A stretch of 44,521 nucleotides of DNA. Source: Alphaproteobacteria bacterium (lineage in GTDB: Bacteria; Pseudomonadota; Alphaproteobacteria; UBA9219; RGZA01). Numbering within the stretch: the stretch's first letter is position 1; every line of letters begins with the position of its first letter. A program made the position numbers and the translations under genes. This document shows, one piece after another, positions 1 to 7,715 of the stretch. The notes beneath the pieces are model-generated. The model was not told where the DNA came from, did not search any database, and saw nothing but the letters and a program-made list of their open reading frames with translations. The stretch covers positions 1-44,521 of the forward strand of contig JAKFVN010000011.1 in NCBI GenBank assembly GCA_021732145.1. The letters run 5' to 3'.

Positions 1-1
1 T

Positions 2-1093
2 TACTGTCGCGAAATCTCCGCAACGGGTACGGCATCTTCCTCTACCTATCTTCGTGGTGATGGCACATGGGCAACAGTATCGGTTGCGGCCACGCCGGCT
101 GGTGGCACGGGCGCAATTCAGTTTGCCAACGGCACAGCCTTTGCGGGCGATGCATCCAATCTCTACTGGGATAATACCGGCAAGGCGCTTGGCATCGGCA
201 CAGCAACGCTTGGCGCGTTTAGCCTGAATATCACCAAGAATTCAGCCAGCCGCACATTCATGGGAATTTTCAATACCAACGCAACGTCAAAGTCTGCCGC
301 GATTAATTTTAGCGCGGGCAGTGCTATCGGATGGGAAATTGGTTCCGATTACAGTCTGAACGGCGGTGACAATTTATACATCTACGGTGGTGGCTCTGGC
401 GCGCTTCGCATGCTTATCGATGCTGCGGGTACTGTCGCACTTAACAACGCTTCGCCAGCTGCCAGCGCCATTCTTGATATCGCCAGCACGACCAAAGGCT
501 TCTTGCCGCCGCGCATGACCACTACCAACCGTGATGCGATTGCATCGCCAGCGCAAGGTCTCGTCGTTTACAATACCACCACCAACGCGCTGAACGTGTA
601 TAACGGCACGGCGTGGGGGGCGGTTGGCGCGGGCGGCTCCAGCCAATGGACGACGACAGGATCGGATATTTATTATTCAACAGGCAAGGTTGGAATCGGC
701 ATTAACGCGCCGGCCGCCGCGCTCGATGTGGCGGGTGATATTCAATACACAGGTGTCATTACCGACGTTTCCGATAAACGTTTAAAGGCCAATATCAATC
801 CGCTGGCCGATGCGACGCTGGAAAAGATATTGAAGCTGCGTCCTGTTTCCTTCAATATGAAGGACAATCTAACCGCGCTTGAATTTGGTTTCATTGCTCA
901 GGAAGTGGAAGAAGTATTTCCAGACCTCGTCAAGACCGCCAACGACAAGGATCAGACCAAATCGGTCAATTATGTCGGTTTAATTGCGCCGCTGGTTAAA
1001 TCCGTTCAGGAATTGAGCGCAATGGTTCAAGACCTCAAGAAAGAAAACGAATTACTCAAGGCCCGCCTTCATACGATTGAAACAAAGCACTAG
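2..1093 (+). CDS. fibre-like secreted/surface protein with C-terminal peptidase S74 chaperone domain (5' end outside window)
   Basis: The frame is open from base 2, so the N-terminus lies upstream and only the last 363 codons are visible. The N-terminal part has short repeats typical of trimeric fibres (for example YLRGDGTWATV), followed by the block ILDIASTTKGFLPPRM and GLVVYNTTTNALNVYNGTAW, which recurs in tail-fibre-like proteins. The C-terminus is an S74 intramolecular chaperone domain. The motif SDKRLK carries the Ser (codon 770-772) and Lys of the family's self-cleavage dyad, followed by EFGFIAQEVEEVFPDLV and a coiled coil ending VQDLKKENELLKARL. In this family the domain drives trimerisation and then cuts itself off, which here would release about 107 residues. 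The gene is followed 12 bases later by a glycine-rich secreted protein. Fibre fold and cleavage are inferred from family knowledge. The target ligand and whether it is phage-derived or host-owned are unknown. Confidence 0.85.
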   Translation, partial: YCREISATGTASSSTYLRGDGTWATVSVAATPAGGTGAIQFANGTAFAGDASNLYWDNTGKALGIGTATLGAFSLNITKNSASRTFMGIFNTNATSKSAAINFSAGSAIGWEIGSDYSLNGGDNLYIYGGGSGALRMLIDAAGTVALNNASPAASAILDIASTTKGFLPPRMTTTNRDAIASPAQGLVVYNTTTNALNVYNGTAWGAVGAGGSSQWTTTGSDIYYSTGKVGIGINAPAAALDVAGDIQYTGVITDVSDKRLKANINPLADATLEKILKLRPVSFNMKDNLTALEFGFIAQEVEEVFPDLVKTANDKDQTKSVNYVGLIAPLVKSVQELSAMVQDLKKENELLKARLHTIETKH

Positions 1094-1105
1094 GAACTGC
1101 GCGTT

Positions 1106-2110
1106 ATGAAAAGAATTCTACTTCTTATTGCCGCGTTTATCTTTTTTTCACCTGCCGCGTTCGCGGCATGCGCATCGCCGACAGGCGTGCTGGGTTCGAT
1201 GAACTGGAACGGCACATCGTATAATTATTGCGATGGCACGAACTGGACGGCATTCAGCTCCGCTTCCCCTGCATCAACGCCGGCCGCTTACAGCTTTACC
1301 AACGTGACCGGGCAGCCGCTCAACGCCGCTATTACATCAAATACCATTACCATCACGGGCCTTGGCGCTATTCCGGTACTTGCAACGGCATCGGGCGTGG
1401 GGTCGCCGCAAATCAGTGTTGGCGGCGGCGCATGGGCAACCAGCGCGATTATTTTTAATGGGCAAACATTGCAGGTTCGCCAGACATCGCCAAACAGCAT
1501 CACCACTGCGCGTACTGCCACCATCAATGTGGGATCAGGCACGACCACATGGCAAATCACAACCCAAGGCGTTGTGCCGGGTTCACAAAACTTTACATCA
1601 TCCGGTTCATTCACTGTACCTGCATATAACACGCTCACTGTAACAGTGCGCGGTTCAGGTTCGGGTGGTTCGGGCGGTGGTTCTGCGTATCCTTGCGGTT
1701 ATAGCTGGTGCTATCCGGGCGGTAGCGGCGGTGGTGCCGGCGGCGCGGCAACATTCAACACAACCTTGATTGGCAATGGCGGATCATGGGGCGCGCAAGG
1801 CACAGGTTCAGGCGGCGATACCAACACAACGGGCGGCGGCGCTGCTGGCGGTGGTGGTGGTGGCCCCGGTTGCAGACCATGGGGTTATGGTTCTGTGTGC
1901 GGTAGCTCTGGCAGCTCAGGTTATGCTGGTGGCCGTGCGGTTAAAGCTTATACTCCTGCCATGTTGACGGGTGGCGCTTCGGTTCCGGTTGTGGTTGGTA
2001 ATGGCGGCGCAGGCGGCGGCGGCGGTTGCGCGTCATATGGATATAGCTCGATTTGCGGCGGGTCGGGCGGTACAGGCACCAAAGGTGACGTAGCAATTTC
2101 CTGGAACTAA
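1106..2110 (+). CDS. secreted glycine-rich protein (tail-fibre/adhesin-like Gly-rich domain)
   Basis: 334 residues. A clear Sec signal peptide (MKRILLLIAAFIFFSPAAFA) is followed by a short Cys-containing module with YCDGTNWTAF, then a Ser/Thr-rich beta domain. The last roughly 140 residues are extremely glycine-rich, with GGSGGG and AGGGGGG runs and Cys pairs spaced by Tyr/Trp (YPCGYSWCYPGG, CRPWGYGSVCG, CASYGYSSICGG). It ends in KGDVAISWN, an ending common in glycine-rich phage-tail and adhesin tip domains. The TAGGA ribosome site at 1091-1095 overlaps the stop of the S74 gene, so the two are probably co-expressed. Regular Cys pairs in the Gly-rich part suggest disulfide-stabilised loops, possibly a polyglycine-type fold. 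The role as a surface adhesin is inference; no enzyme motif is visible. Confidence 0.8.
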   Translation: MKRILLLIAAFIFFSPAAFAACASPTGVLGSMNWNGTSYNYCDGTNWTAFSSASPASTPAAYSFTNVTGQPLNAAITSNTITITGLGAIPVLATASGVGSPQISVGGGAWATSAIIFNGQTLQVRQTSPNSITTARTATINVGSGTTTWQITTQGVVPGSQNFTSSGSFTVPAYNTLTVTVRGSGSGGSGGGSAYPCGYSWCYPGGSGGGAGGAATFNTTLIGNGGSWGAQGTGSGGDTNTTGGGAAGGGGGGPGCRPWGYGSVCGSSGSSGYAGGRAVKAYTPAMLTGGASVPVVVGNGGAGGGGGCASYGYSSICGGSGGTGTKGDVAISWN

Positions 2111-2118
2111 TTTTGTTT

Positions 2119-2143
2119 CTTAAAGTTTCACTTTAAGTGTTTT
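2119..2143 (+). terminator. possible weak intrinsic terminator
   Basis: A perfect 8-bp inverted repeat (CTTAAAGT, loop TTC, ACTTTAAG) is followed by TGTTTT. It lies just after the glycine-rich protein gene and before the next ribosome site. The stem is AT-rich, so termination would be weak or partial. Confidence 0.4.
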
Positions 2144-2161
2144 GCGTGGATGGAGAATTGG

Positions 2162-2704
2162 ATGATTAGAAAAATAGCCCTGACGCTGATGGTATCTGGC
2201 GGGTTATTATTCGTCTCCGCGCTTGGCGCATATGCGCAAGAAGCGCCAACACAGGACGTTGCAATAGAGCCTGGAAAATCCCCGGAAGCCGGGATTGTTG
2301 CGCCGGTCGAGGTGAAAGATCCCGAAAAAGATCCCCCCAAGGCTAACGCGGGTCAACGCAAAATGGGCATGGGCGGTGATGGCGGTAGGGGCCGCGGCGC
2401 AGGTCGTCAGCAACCCCAAATCTCCATCTTTGCATTCCCTGGCGCAAAATGCCCTGCGGGTTCCGCCATCTACAAAGGCCCTGAAACAAAAATGGCTGCT
2501 TCCGAAAACGTGGTGTACTGCGTGATTGTGAAAGATGTGATTATTCTTCCTAAAACGGGTAGGGGCTGCGTTGGATTCTTGAAGCCATATAATGACGCCA
2601 GCGTAAAACCAGATGATGATGTTATCTGGTGCAAAAAAATCCCAGATGGCCCGGCCCCCGGCGCACAAAACGGTGGTAAGGGTAAAGTCAAAAAGGTATT
2701 TTAA
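2162..2704 (+). CDS. small secreted four-cysteine protein of unknown function
   Basis: 180 residues from the ATG at 2162. An in-frame ATG at 2150 is possible, but GGAG at 2152-2155 is correctly spaced (6 nt) for 2162. A Sec signal peptide (IALTLMVSGGLLFVSALGAYAQ) precedes an acidic/proline-rich linker and a Gly/Arg-rich patch (MGMGGDGGRGRGAGRQQ). The C-terminal domain of about 85 residues has four cysteines (AKCPAGS, VVYCVIV, GRGCVGF, VIWCKK), probably two disulfides in the periplasm. It ends in a basic tail. I recognise no family. It lies between the fibre-like genes and the haem protein pair with no long gaps, so it may be expressed with either group. Confidence 0.7.
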   Translation: MIRKIALTLMVSGGLLFVSALGAYAQEAPTQDVAIEPGKSPEAGIVAPVEVKDPEKDPPKANAGQRKMGMGGDGGRGRGAGRQQPQISIFAFPGAKCPAGSAIYKGPETKMAASENVVYCVIVKDVIILPKTGRGCVGFLKPYNDASVKPDDDVIWCKKIPDGPAPGAQNGGKGKVKKVF

Positions 2705-2711
2705 TCTATTC

Positions 2712-2730
2712 GCCGTTATCACCTGACGGC
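2712..2730 (+). other. small hairpin upstream of the P460-like gene
   Basis: GCCGT at 2712-2716 pairs with ACGGC at 2726-2730 across a 9-base loop. No T-run follows, so it is not a classical terminator. It lies 11 bases before the GGAG ribosome site at 2742-2745 and could affect translation or transcript ends. Confidence 0.25.
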
Positions 2731-2750
2731 TCACTTCATCCGGAGTATGC

Positions 2751-3731
2751 ATGACATTCCGCCACAAGCTTTTGCCACTGGCTGCTGCCAGTTTGTGTGT
2801 CGGTTTGTTTGCTTCTCTTGCGTTTGCTGAAAAACCAGTTCCACATGATCCCTATGCAGGGCTTGACCGCATGAACGGTTACAGCATCAAGGAATTTGCC
2901 GACTTCACATCGAAATGGACCTTCATCACCGTGCGCTATCGCAAAGATACTGGCGAAATGCGTTTGACCTATGCAAATGACAGCGCATGGAGAACCCTAA
3001 AGGAAGGTAATATCGATTACCCCGATGGTGCCATGTTTGCCAAAATCGGTTTGATGACTGCGGATGACCCGGGCTTTGTCTCCTCACTCGTTCCATCGGG
3101 CGCGAAGCGTTATCAGCTGATGGTGATGGATAGGGCGAAGAACAAAGACACCGATGGTTGGGGCTACGCCGTATTTGATGCAAATGGAACAACATTTGGC
3201 GATGACCCCATTGAAAAACAAAATGCCTGTCATGCCTGCCATAAAATGGTACCGGAACGCGGTTATGTTTTTTCGCAGCCCGTAAAGCTCAATATGGGCT
3301 TGCCGATGAAATTGAAAATCAATTCTAAGGATGATGAGCCAACCAAAACGCTGACCAGCCGTTTGAAATTTGAAACCACCAAGCTTGATGGTTTGCCGGA
3401 AAAGCTGGTGAAGGAATTGCCGGCAGGCGCAACCCAAATCCGTGTACTGCGCGGCGAACTTGAAAAAACAAACTTCCAGGGAACCTTTGGCGAGATCCGC
3501 CCATCCTTGGCAATGGAGTCACTAAAAAGTGATTTGCCCGCAGCGCTAGTCAGTGAGAATAAGCGTTTCTTCTCATTGGCGTTTAAAGATCCCGGCAAAC
3601 CAGCGTGCGAAATGCCCAATGGCAAGAAGGGCGTAAAAATGAAAGTCGTCTATGTTGAAGTTCAACGCGGCGAGAAAAAAAACAAAGATATCATCGAAAA
3701 TTTAAGTTACTGCGATGCGCTCAGCGATTAA
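2751..3731 (+). CDS. exported P460-like c-type haem protein (paralogue 1)
   Basis: 326 residues with a Sec signal peptide ending near LASLAFA. A conserved N-terminal half (TVRYRKDTGEMRLTYAN, then YPDGAMFAKIG) resembles the cytochrome P460 domain. The single CXXCH haem-attachment motif is C160-H-A-C163-H164 (NACHACHKMVPERGYVF). A further domain of about 150 residues, with two Cys, follows the haem motif. P460 family members bind covalent haem in the periplasm and some oxidise hydroxylamine; substrate and redox role here are unknown. A cross-linking lysine is typical of true P460, and K98 in GAMFAKIG is only a candidate. The start is supported by GGAG at 2742-2745. The gene overlaps the next paralogue by 17 bases, so translation is probably coupled. 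Confidence 0.78.
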   Translation: MTFRHKLLPLAAASLCVGLFASLAFAEKPVPHDPYAGLDRMNGYSIKEFADFTSKWTFITVRYRKDTGEMRLTYANDSAWRTLKEGNIDYPDGAMFAKIGLMTADDPGFVSSLVPSGAKRYQLMVMDRAKNKDTDGWGYAVFDANGTTFGDDPIEKQNACHACHKMVPERGYVFSQPVKLNMGLPMKLKINSKDDEPTKTLTSRLKFETTKLDGLPEKLVKELPAGATQIRVLRGELEKTNFQGTFGEIRPSLAMESLKSDLPAALVSENKRFFSLAFKDPGKPACEMPNGKKGVKMKVVYVEVQRGEKKNKDIIENLSYCDALSD

Positions 3732-4692
3732 AAAACCCTTCATTGCGGCTGCTTTAACACTCGCTTTGCTATGCGGTTATGCGGTTGCTGAACAACCAAA
3801 ACAGCCTGAAATGCATCATGATCAATTCGGTGGATTGGATTCCATGAACGGCATGAAGTTCAAGGATTATTCCGATTTTGCGACCAAATGGAATTTCGTC
3901 ACCGTACGCTACCGCAAAGATACCGGCGAAATGCGCCTGACCTATGCAAATGATGCGGCAATGAAAACGCTGATATCCGGCAGCATTGATTACCCTAAGG
4001 GTGCCATGTTCGCCAAAATCGGGTTGATGACGCAGGATGATCCTGGCTTTGTTTCATCACTTGTTCCATCCGGCGCACAGCGTTATCAGTTGATGTTGCT
4101 CGATAAAGAAAAATTCAAGGATACCGATGGCTGGGGCTATGCGTTATTCGATGAAACCGGAAAAACCTTTGATGGCGACCCGAAAGAAAAAGCTGAAGCC
4201 TGTCATGCGTGCCATAAAATGGTGCCGGAACGCGGCTATGTGTTTTCGCAGCCCGTAAAACTCAATATGGGTTTGCCGTTCAATATCAAAATGCAGATCG
4301 CCACGCCTGAGAAAACCATTGCCAGCCGCGTGGTATTTGAAACGGTGAAAGCTGAAACCTTGCCGGAAAAATTGAAGAAGGCAATGCCACCTGAATTTAC
4401 AGAAATCCGCTTGCTGCGCGGTGATATGGAAAAATCATTGTTCTACGGTACAATTGATGAAATTCGCCCAACGCTTGCGGTTGAATTGGTGCGCAGCAAT
4501 TTGCCAACCGCGCTGGTGGGCAAAGATGGAAAATTATTCTCAGCGGTAATTAAAACCAAGCAACCTGAATGTGAATTGCCTGATGGTAAAAAAGGCATTC
4601 AGGTTCGCGGCATCTTTACCGATGTGCCACGCGGCGAAAAAAATCCCAAGATTTTTGTACGGGACATTATGTTCTGCGAGCCAAAGTCCTAA
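3715..4692 (+). CDS. exported P460-like c-type haem protein (paralogue 2)
   Basis: 325 residues and a clear tandem duplicate of the preceding gene. It shares the order signal peptide, VRYRKDTGEMRLTYAND, YPKGAMFAKIGLMTQDDPG, the DTDGWGYALFDE region and the haem motif C163-H-A-C166-H167 within ACHACHKMVPERGYVFSQ. The C-terminal domain is more diverged but keeps the same blocks (LRGDMEKSLFYGTIDEIRP; PECELPDGKKG). The start lies inside the 3' end of paralogue 1 with no strong ribosome site of its own, consistent with coupled translation. The stop overlaps the convergent DUF1513 gene by 4 bases. The retained pair may form a heterodimer or have split functions; both are inference. Haem attachment would need a cytochrome c maturation system encoded elsewhere. 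Confidence 0.78.
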   Translation: MRSAIKKPFIAAALTLALLCGYAVAEQPKQPEMHHDQFGGLDSMNGMKFKDYSDFATKWNFVTVRYRKDTGEMRLTYANDAAMKTLISGSIDYPKGAMFAKIGLMTQDDPGFVSSLVPSGAQRYQLMLLDKEKFKDTDGWGYALFDETGKTFDGDPKEKAEACHACHKMVPERGYVFSQPVKLNMGLPFNIKMQIATPEKTIASRVVFETVKAETLPEKLKKAMPPEFTEIRLLRGDMEKSLFYGTIDEIRPTLAVELVRSNLPTALVGKDGKLFSAVIKTKQPECELPDGKKGIQVRGIFTDVPRGEKNPKIFVRDIMFCEPKS

Positions 4693-5960
4693 CCAAGGCA
4701 CATATGGCTATGTTCGCCTAAACGCACATTAAATGAACGCTCCGCAACAAACTCATGCGTGTCGCGTTTAAACATCATAAATCCGTTGGTGCATGACGCA
4801 ACATAATGCACGCCGTCCGGATGAAACGCCAATCCCTGTGGTTTTTCATACGCACTGAATGCTGCTGGCGCAAAGTTCTTCATTTCGCGCGGTGTTTTGA
4901 GTGACCCGACAGACATCGCAACTTCGCGTGTATTCGCTAATAAAAACTGCTGGTGCTTTTCATCCACCACCACGGTTGTGCCCGCGCTGGAAAAACGGTT
5001 TTCAGTAAACAGTTCCTGCGGACAGATTTTATGTTCGGTACCTTCAGCAAAAAACGGATTTTCCATTTCCTTGCCGCGGCGGTTTAAGAATGGCGGCAAG
5101 CGGGTTAAAAACACTTGCCCGCTTGCGGCGGGCGCCAAATGGCCTTGCGGGCCGTTGCGGTCGCTGCTTTGTCTATCAATCAACTTGTTTCCCGCAACAT
5201 CAATTACGCTGACACTGCCGGGATAAAACGTCATATCCTTTGCATCGCCATTGGGCGCATGCAGTTTCTTTGCATTTTCCTTGGCTAAATGCACATAGGG
5301 CCCTGATGAGTAATTGGAGCCATAATGCCCCACATATAATGTCTTTTTATCAGGAGTAAGGGCTAGTTCATGTGCCTGAAATCCGTGTGATTTAATCTCC
5401 GCCACTTTCTTCATCGTCTTGGCATCATAAATATCCACGCGGTCATATGCGCCTTCGCGCTGGTTGTTCACCGTAATCGCAACTTGCCCGTCGTGCATCC
5501 ACGGTATCATGTGTCCGCCAAACAATGTGTTGCTTTCGGGGAATATCACATGCGCAGGTTGCAGTGTTTCAGAATCCAGCGCGTAAAAATATCCGGGGTT
5601 GCCACGCGTCAAACATAAAATAGTTGTGCCGCTGAACATCGCATTGTGCAAACTGCCCGGCACGTAAACGCGGCGAATGCGTTTGCCATCTTCATCGGCA
5701 ACGGTAAGCAGCGTGCGTTTGTTTTTAAATTCGCTTTCCGGAATTTGCGCGAAGGGAATAGCCTGAATTGATTCTCCATTGCCCAATCCGATATTCATAG
5801 GGTGCGGCGTGGGCGATAAATCATCCATGTAAGGTGATGTTACGCAATAGCGAATGGGCTGTGCCTTCGCTTGTGCAACATGGTTGCCAGCCGCAAGAAA
5901 CACAGCGCTTGCAGCCATAAATTGTCGCCGTGATATGATAAAGCCAGCTTTGAATCCCAT
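4689..5960 (-). CDS. Tat-exported DUF1513-type beta-propeller protein
   Basis: 423 residues. The N-terminus has a twin-arginine signal (SRRQFMAASAVFLAAGNHVA), so a folded protein, possibly with a cofactor, is sent to the periplasm. The body resembles DUF1513 / seven-bladed propeller proteins: repeated blades such as GQVAITVNNQREGAYDRVDIYDA and the family-like block EIKSHGFQAHELALTPDKKT. The ending GEHSHMCLG contains His and Cys that could bind metal. DUF1513 genes are often found near periplasmic iron-uptake genes; here the neighbours are two haem proteins, convergent with a 4-base overlap. Function is unknown. The start at 5960 places the RR motif at residues 11-12, a normal n-region length. 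Confidence 0.75.
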   Translation of the reverse strand: MGFKAGFIISRRQFMAASAVFLAAGNHVAQAKAQPIRYCVTSPYMDDLSPTPHPMNIGLGNGESIQAIPFAQIPESEFKNKRTLLTVADEDGKRIRRVYVPGSLHNAMFSGTTILCLTRGNPGYFYALDSETLQPAHVIFPESNTLFGGHMIPWMHDGQVAITVNNQREGAYDRVDIYDAKTMKKVAEIKSHGFQAHELALTPDKKTLYVGHYGSNYSSGPYVHLAKENAKKLHAPNGDAKDMTFYPGSVSVIDVAGNKLIDRQSSDRNGPQGHLAPAASGQVFLTRLPPFLNRRGKEMENPFFAEGTEHKICPQELFTENRFSSAGTTVVVDEKHQQFLLANTREVAMSVGSLKTPREMKNFAPAAFSAYEKPQGLAFHPDGVHYVASCTNGFMMFKRDTHEFVAERSFNVRLGEHSHMCLG

Positions 5961-5983
5961 GCTTCAAAAATCATATAAAAACC

Positions 5984-6011
5984 TTAACATTTAGTCAAAG
6001 CTGGGTATGAT
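5984..6011 (+). promoter_or_regulatory. candidate sigma-70 promoter for the acyl-CoA ligase operon
   Basis: TTAACA at 5984-5989 and TATGAT at 6006-6011 are separated by 16 bases, about 28 bases before the gene start. They lie in the AT-rich 78-bp gap between two divergent genes. This is a consensus match by eye only. Confidence 0.4.
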
Positions 6012-6038
6012 ACAACAACTGAGTATGAAAGGTTTTTG

Positions 6039-7706
6039 ATGACTTATCCTCCCGGTATTAACTGGAACGCCCCGTTACCCGAATATCCCGCCCATGAAAT
6101 GCTGATGAAGACATCGGCGCGTTTCCCACGCCGCATCGCGCTCGATTTTTTTGATAAGGTCACCACCTATGCCCAACTTGAAAGTCAGGTAGAACATGCC
6201 GCAAAAGGCTTGCAGGAATTTGGAGTAAAAAAAGGAACCCGCGTCGGCCTGCTTCTGCCCAACACCCCATATTCGGTTATTTTCTATTACGCAATTTTAA
6301 TGGCGGGCGGTGTGGTGGTGAACCTCAATCCGCTTTATGCTGCGCGCGAATTGGAACATCTGATTGCTGATAGCGAAATGGAAATCGCCATCACGCTTGA
6401 TTTGAAAATTACTTACGAAAAAATCAGCAAGATGGTGGGTAAGACTGCGCTCAAACGCCTTGTTGTGTGCCGCCTGTGCGATGCGCTGCCGGGCGTAAAG
6501 GGCTTCCTATTCAGCCTGTTAAAGAAAAGCGAATGTTCCTTTATTCCGCGTGATAATTACCACGTCACCTATGATGCCATTATGAACAATAACGGCATGC
6601 CCGAAGCCGTTGCGATTGATGCACATAATGATGTCGCGGTATTGCAATATACGGGCGGTACAACGGGTATCCCAAAGGCTGCTATGCTAACCCACGGCAA
6701 CCTTACCGTGAATGCGCAGCAATCACGCCTGTGGTTCACCATGGCGAAGGAGGGCGAGGAAGTTTTGCTTGGTGTCCTGCCATTCTTCCATGTGTTTGCC
6801 ATGACCGTTGCGATGAATTTGGGCATTTTAATTGGTGCAACCATTGTCGTGGTGCCGCGCTTTGAATTAAAGCAAGTCGTGCATCTTATTCACCGCAAGA
6901 AACCCACGCTGTTTCCCGCCGTGCCCACCATCTATGCCGCCATCAGCAATTTCCGCCGCTTGGGCGATTACGATATTTCATCGGTCAAATACTGCATCTC
7001 CGGCGGCGCGGGCTTGCCCATCGACATCAAGCGCGCATTTGAAGCAGTAACCGGATGCGTGGTTGCCGAAGGTTATGGCCTGACCGAAAGTTCACCTGTT
7101 GCAACGTGTAATCCACTGGAAGGCACGAATAAGGCCGGGTCGATTGGTTTGCCATTGCCGGGCACCCGCATTGAAATCATCAGCATGGAAGACAAGAAAA
7201 CCGTGCTGCCAATGGGTGAGCGCGGCGAAGTATGCATTCTTGGCCCGCAGGTGATGAAAGCCTATTGGAAGAATGAAGCGGAAACAGCGGAAACGCTAAC
7301 GCCAACGGATAAAGGCATGCGCCTTCACACCGGCGATGTCGGCTATATCGATGAAGACGGCTATATCTTCATCGTCGACCGCATCAAGGACATGATTTTA
7401 TGCGGCGGTTATAATGTGTATCCGCGCAATGTGGAGGAGGCGATTTATCTGCACCCCTCCGTTGCGGAATGCGTGGTGGCTGGCCTTCCTGACCCTTATC
7501 GCGGCCAGACCGTGAAAGCATATATTGCATTAAAACCCGGAACCACGTTGACGCGCGATGCGTTGATGGCGTTCTTATCCGATAAGCTTTCGCCGATTGA
7601 AATGCCGAAGCTGGTGGAATTCCGCGACAGCCTGCCAAAAACCATGATTGGAAAATTATCACGCAAAGCATTGCTGGATGAAGAGAAGCAGAAAAAAAAC
7701 GGATAA
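6039..7706 (+). CDS. fadD: long-chain fatty acid--CoA ligase-like AMP-forming enzyme
   Basis: 555 residues from the ATG at 6039; a TTG at 6036 is in frame, but GAAAGG at 6027-6032 suits the ATG. This is an ANL-superfamily adenylating enzyme. It has the phosphate loop YTGGTTGIPKAAMLTH from about residue 204, the A5 motif EGYGLTESSPV, the HTGDVGYIDEDGYIFIVDR hinge region, GGYNVYPRNVEEAI, and the catalytic lysine region LPKTMIGKLSRKAL near the C-terminus. Length and motifs fit FadD-type fatty acyl-CoA ligases, which activate fatty acids with ATP and CoA at the inner membrane. It is the first gene of a tight operon with a radical SAM enzyme (9-base gap) and an FkbM-like methyltransferase. The operon partners suggest it may serve a specific lipid or modification pathway rather than beta-oxidation only; chain-length preference cannot be read from sequence. 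Confidence 0.85.
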   Translation: MTYPPGINWNAPLPEYPAHEMLMKTSARFPRRIALDFFDKVTTYAQLESQVEHAAKGLQEFGVKKGTRVGLLLPNTPYSVIFYYAILMAGGVVVNLNPLYAARELEHLIADSEMEIAITLDLKITYEKISKMVGKTALKRLVVCRLCDALPGVKGFLFSLLKKSECSFIPRDNYHVTYDAIMNNNGMPEAVAIDAHNDVAVLQYTGGTTGIPKAAMLTHGNLTVNAQQSRLWFTMAKEGEEVLLGVLPFFHVFAMTVAMNLGILIGATIVVVPRFELKQVVHLIHRKKPTLFPAVPTIYAAISNFRRLGDYDISSVKYCISGGAGLPIDIKRAFEAVTGCVVAEGYGLTESSPVATCNPLEGTNKAGSIGLPLPGTRIEIISMEDKKTVLPMGERGEVCILGPQVMKAYWKNEAETAETLTPTDKGMRLHTGDVGYIDEDGYIFIVDRIKDMILCGGYNVYPRNVEEAIYLHPSVAECVVAGLPDPYRGQTVKAYIALKPGTTLTRDALMAFLSDKLSPIEMPKLVEFRDSLPKTMIGKLSRKALLDEEKQKKNG

Positions 7707-7715
7707 GGTGTTCAC

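Noticed and set aside
2-2110. Prophage remnant
   Set aside because: S74 and Gly-rich domains are common in phages, but no other phage gene is visible and the Gly-rich protein has a Sec signal. It cannot be excluded without upstream sequence.
2207-2767. 186-codon minus-strand frame opposite the small secreted protein
   Set aside because: The plus-strand frame has a signal peptide and a well-placed ribosome site; the antisense product is rich in Cys, His and Arg without order.
6036-6038. TTG start for the acyl-CoA ligase
   Set aside because: The following ATG at 6039 is better placed relative to GAAAGG and gives the expected N-terminus.
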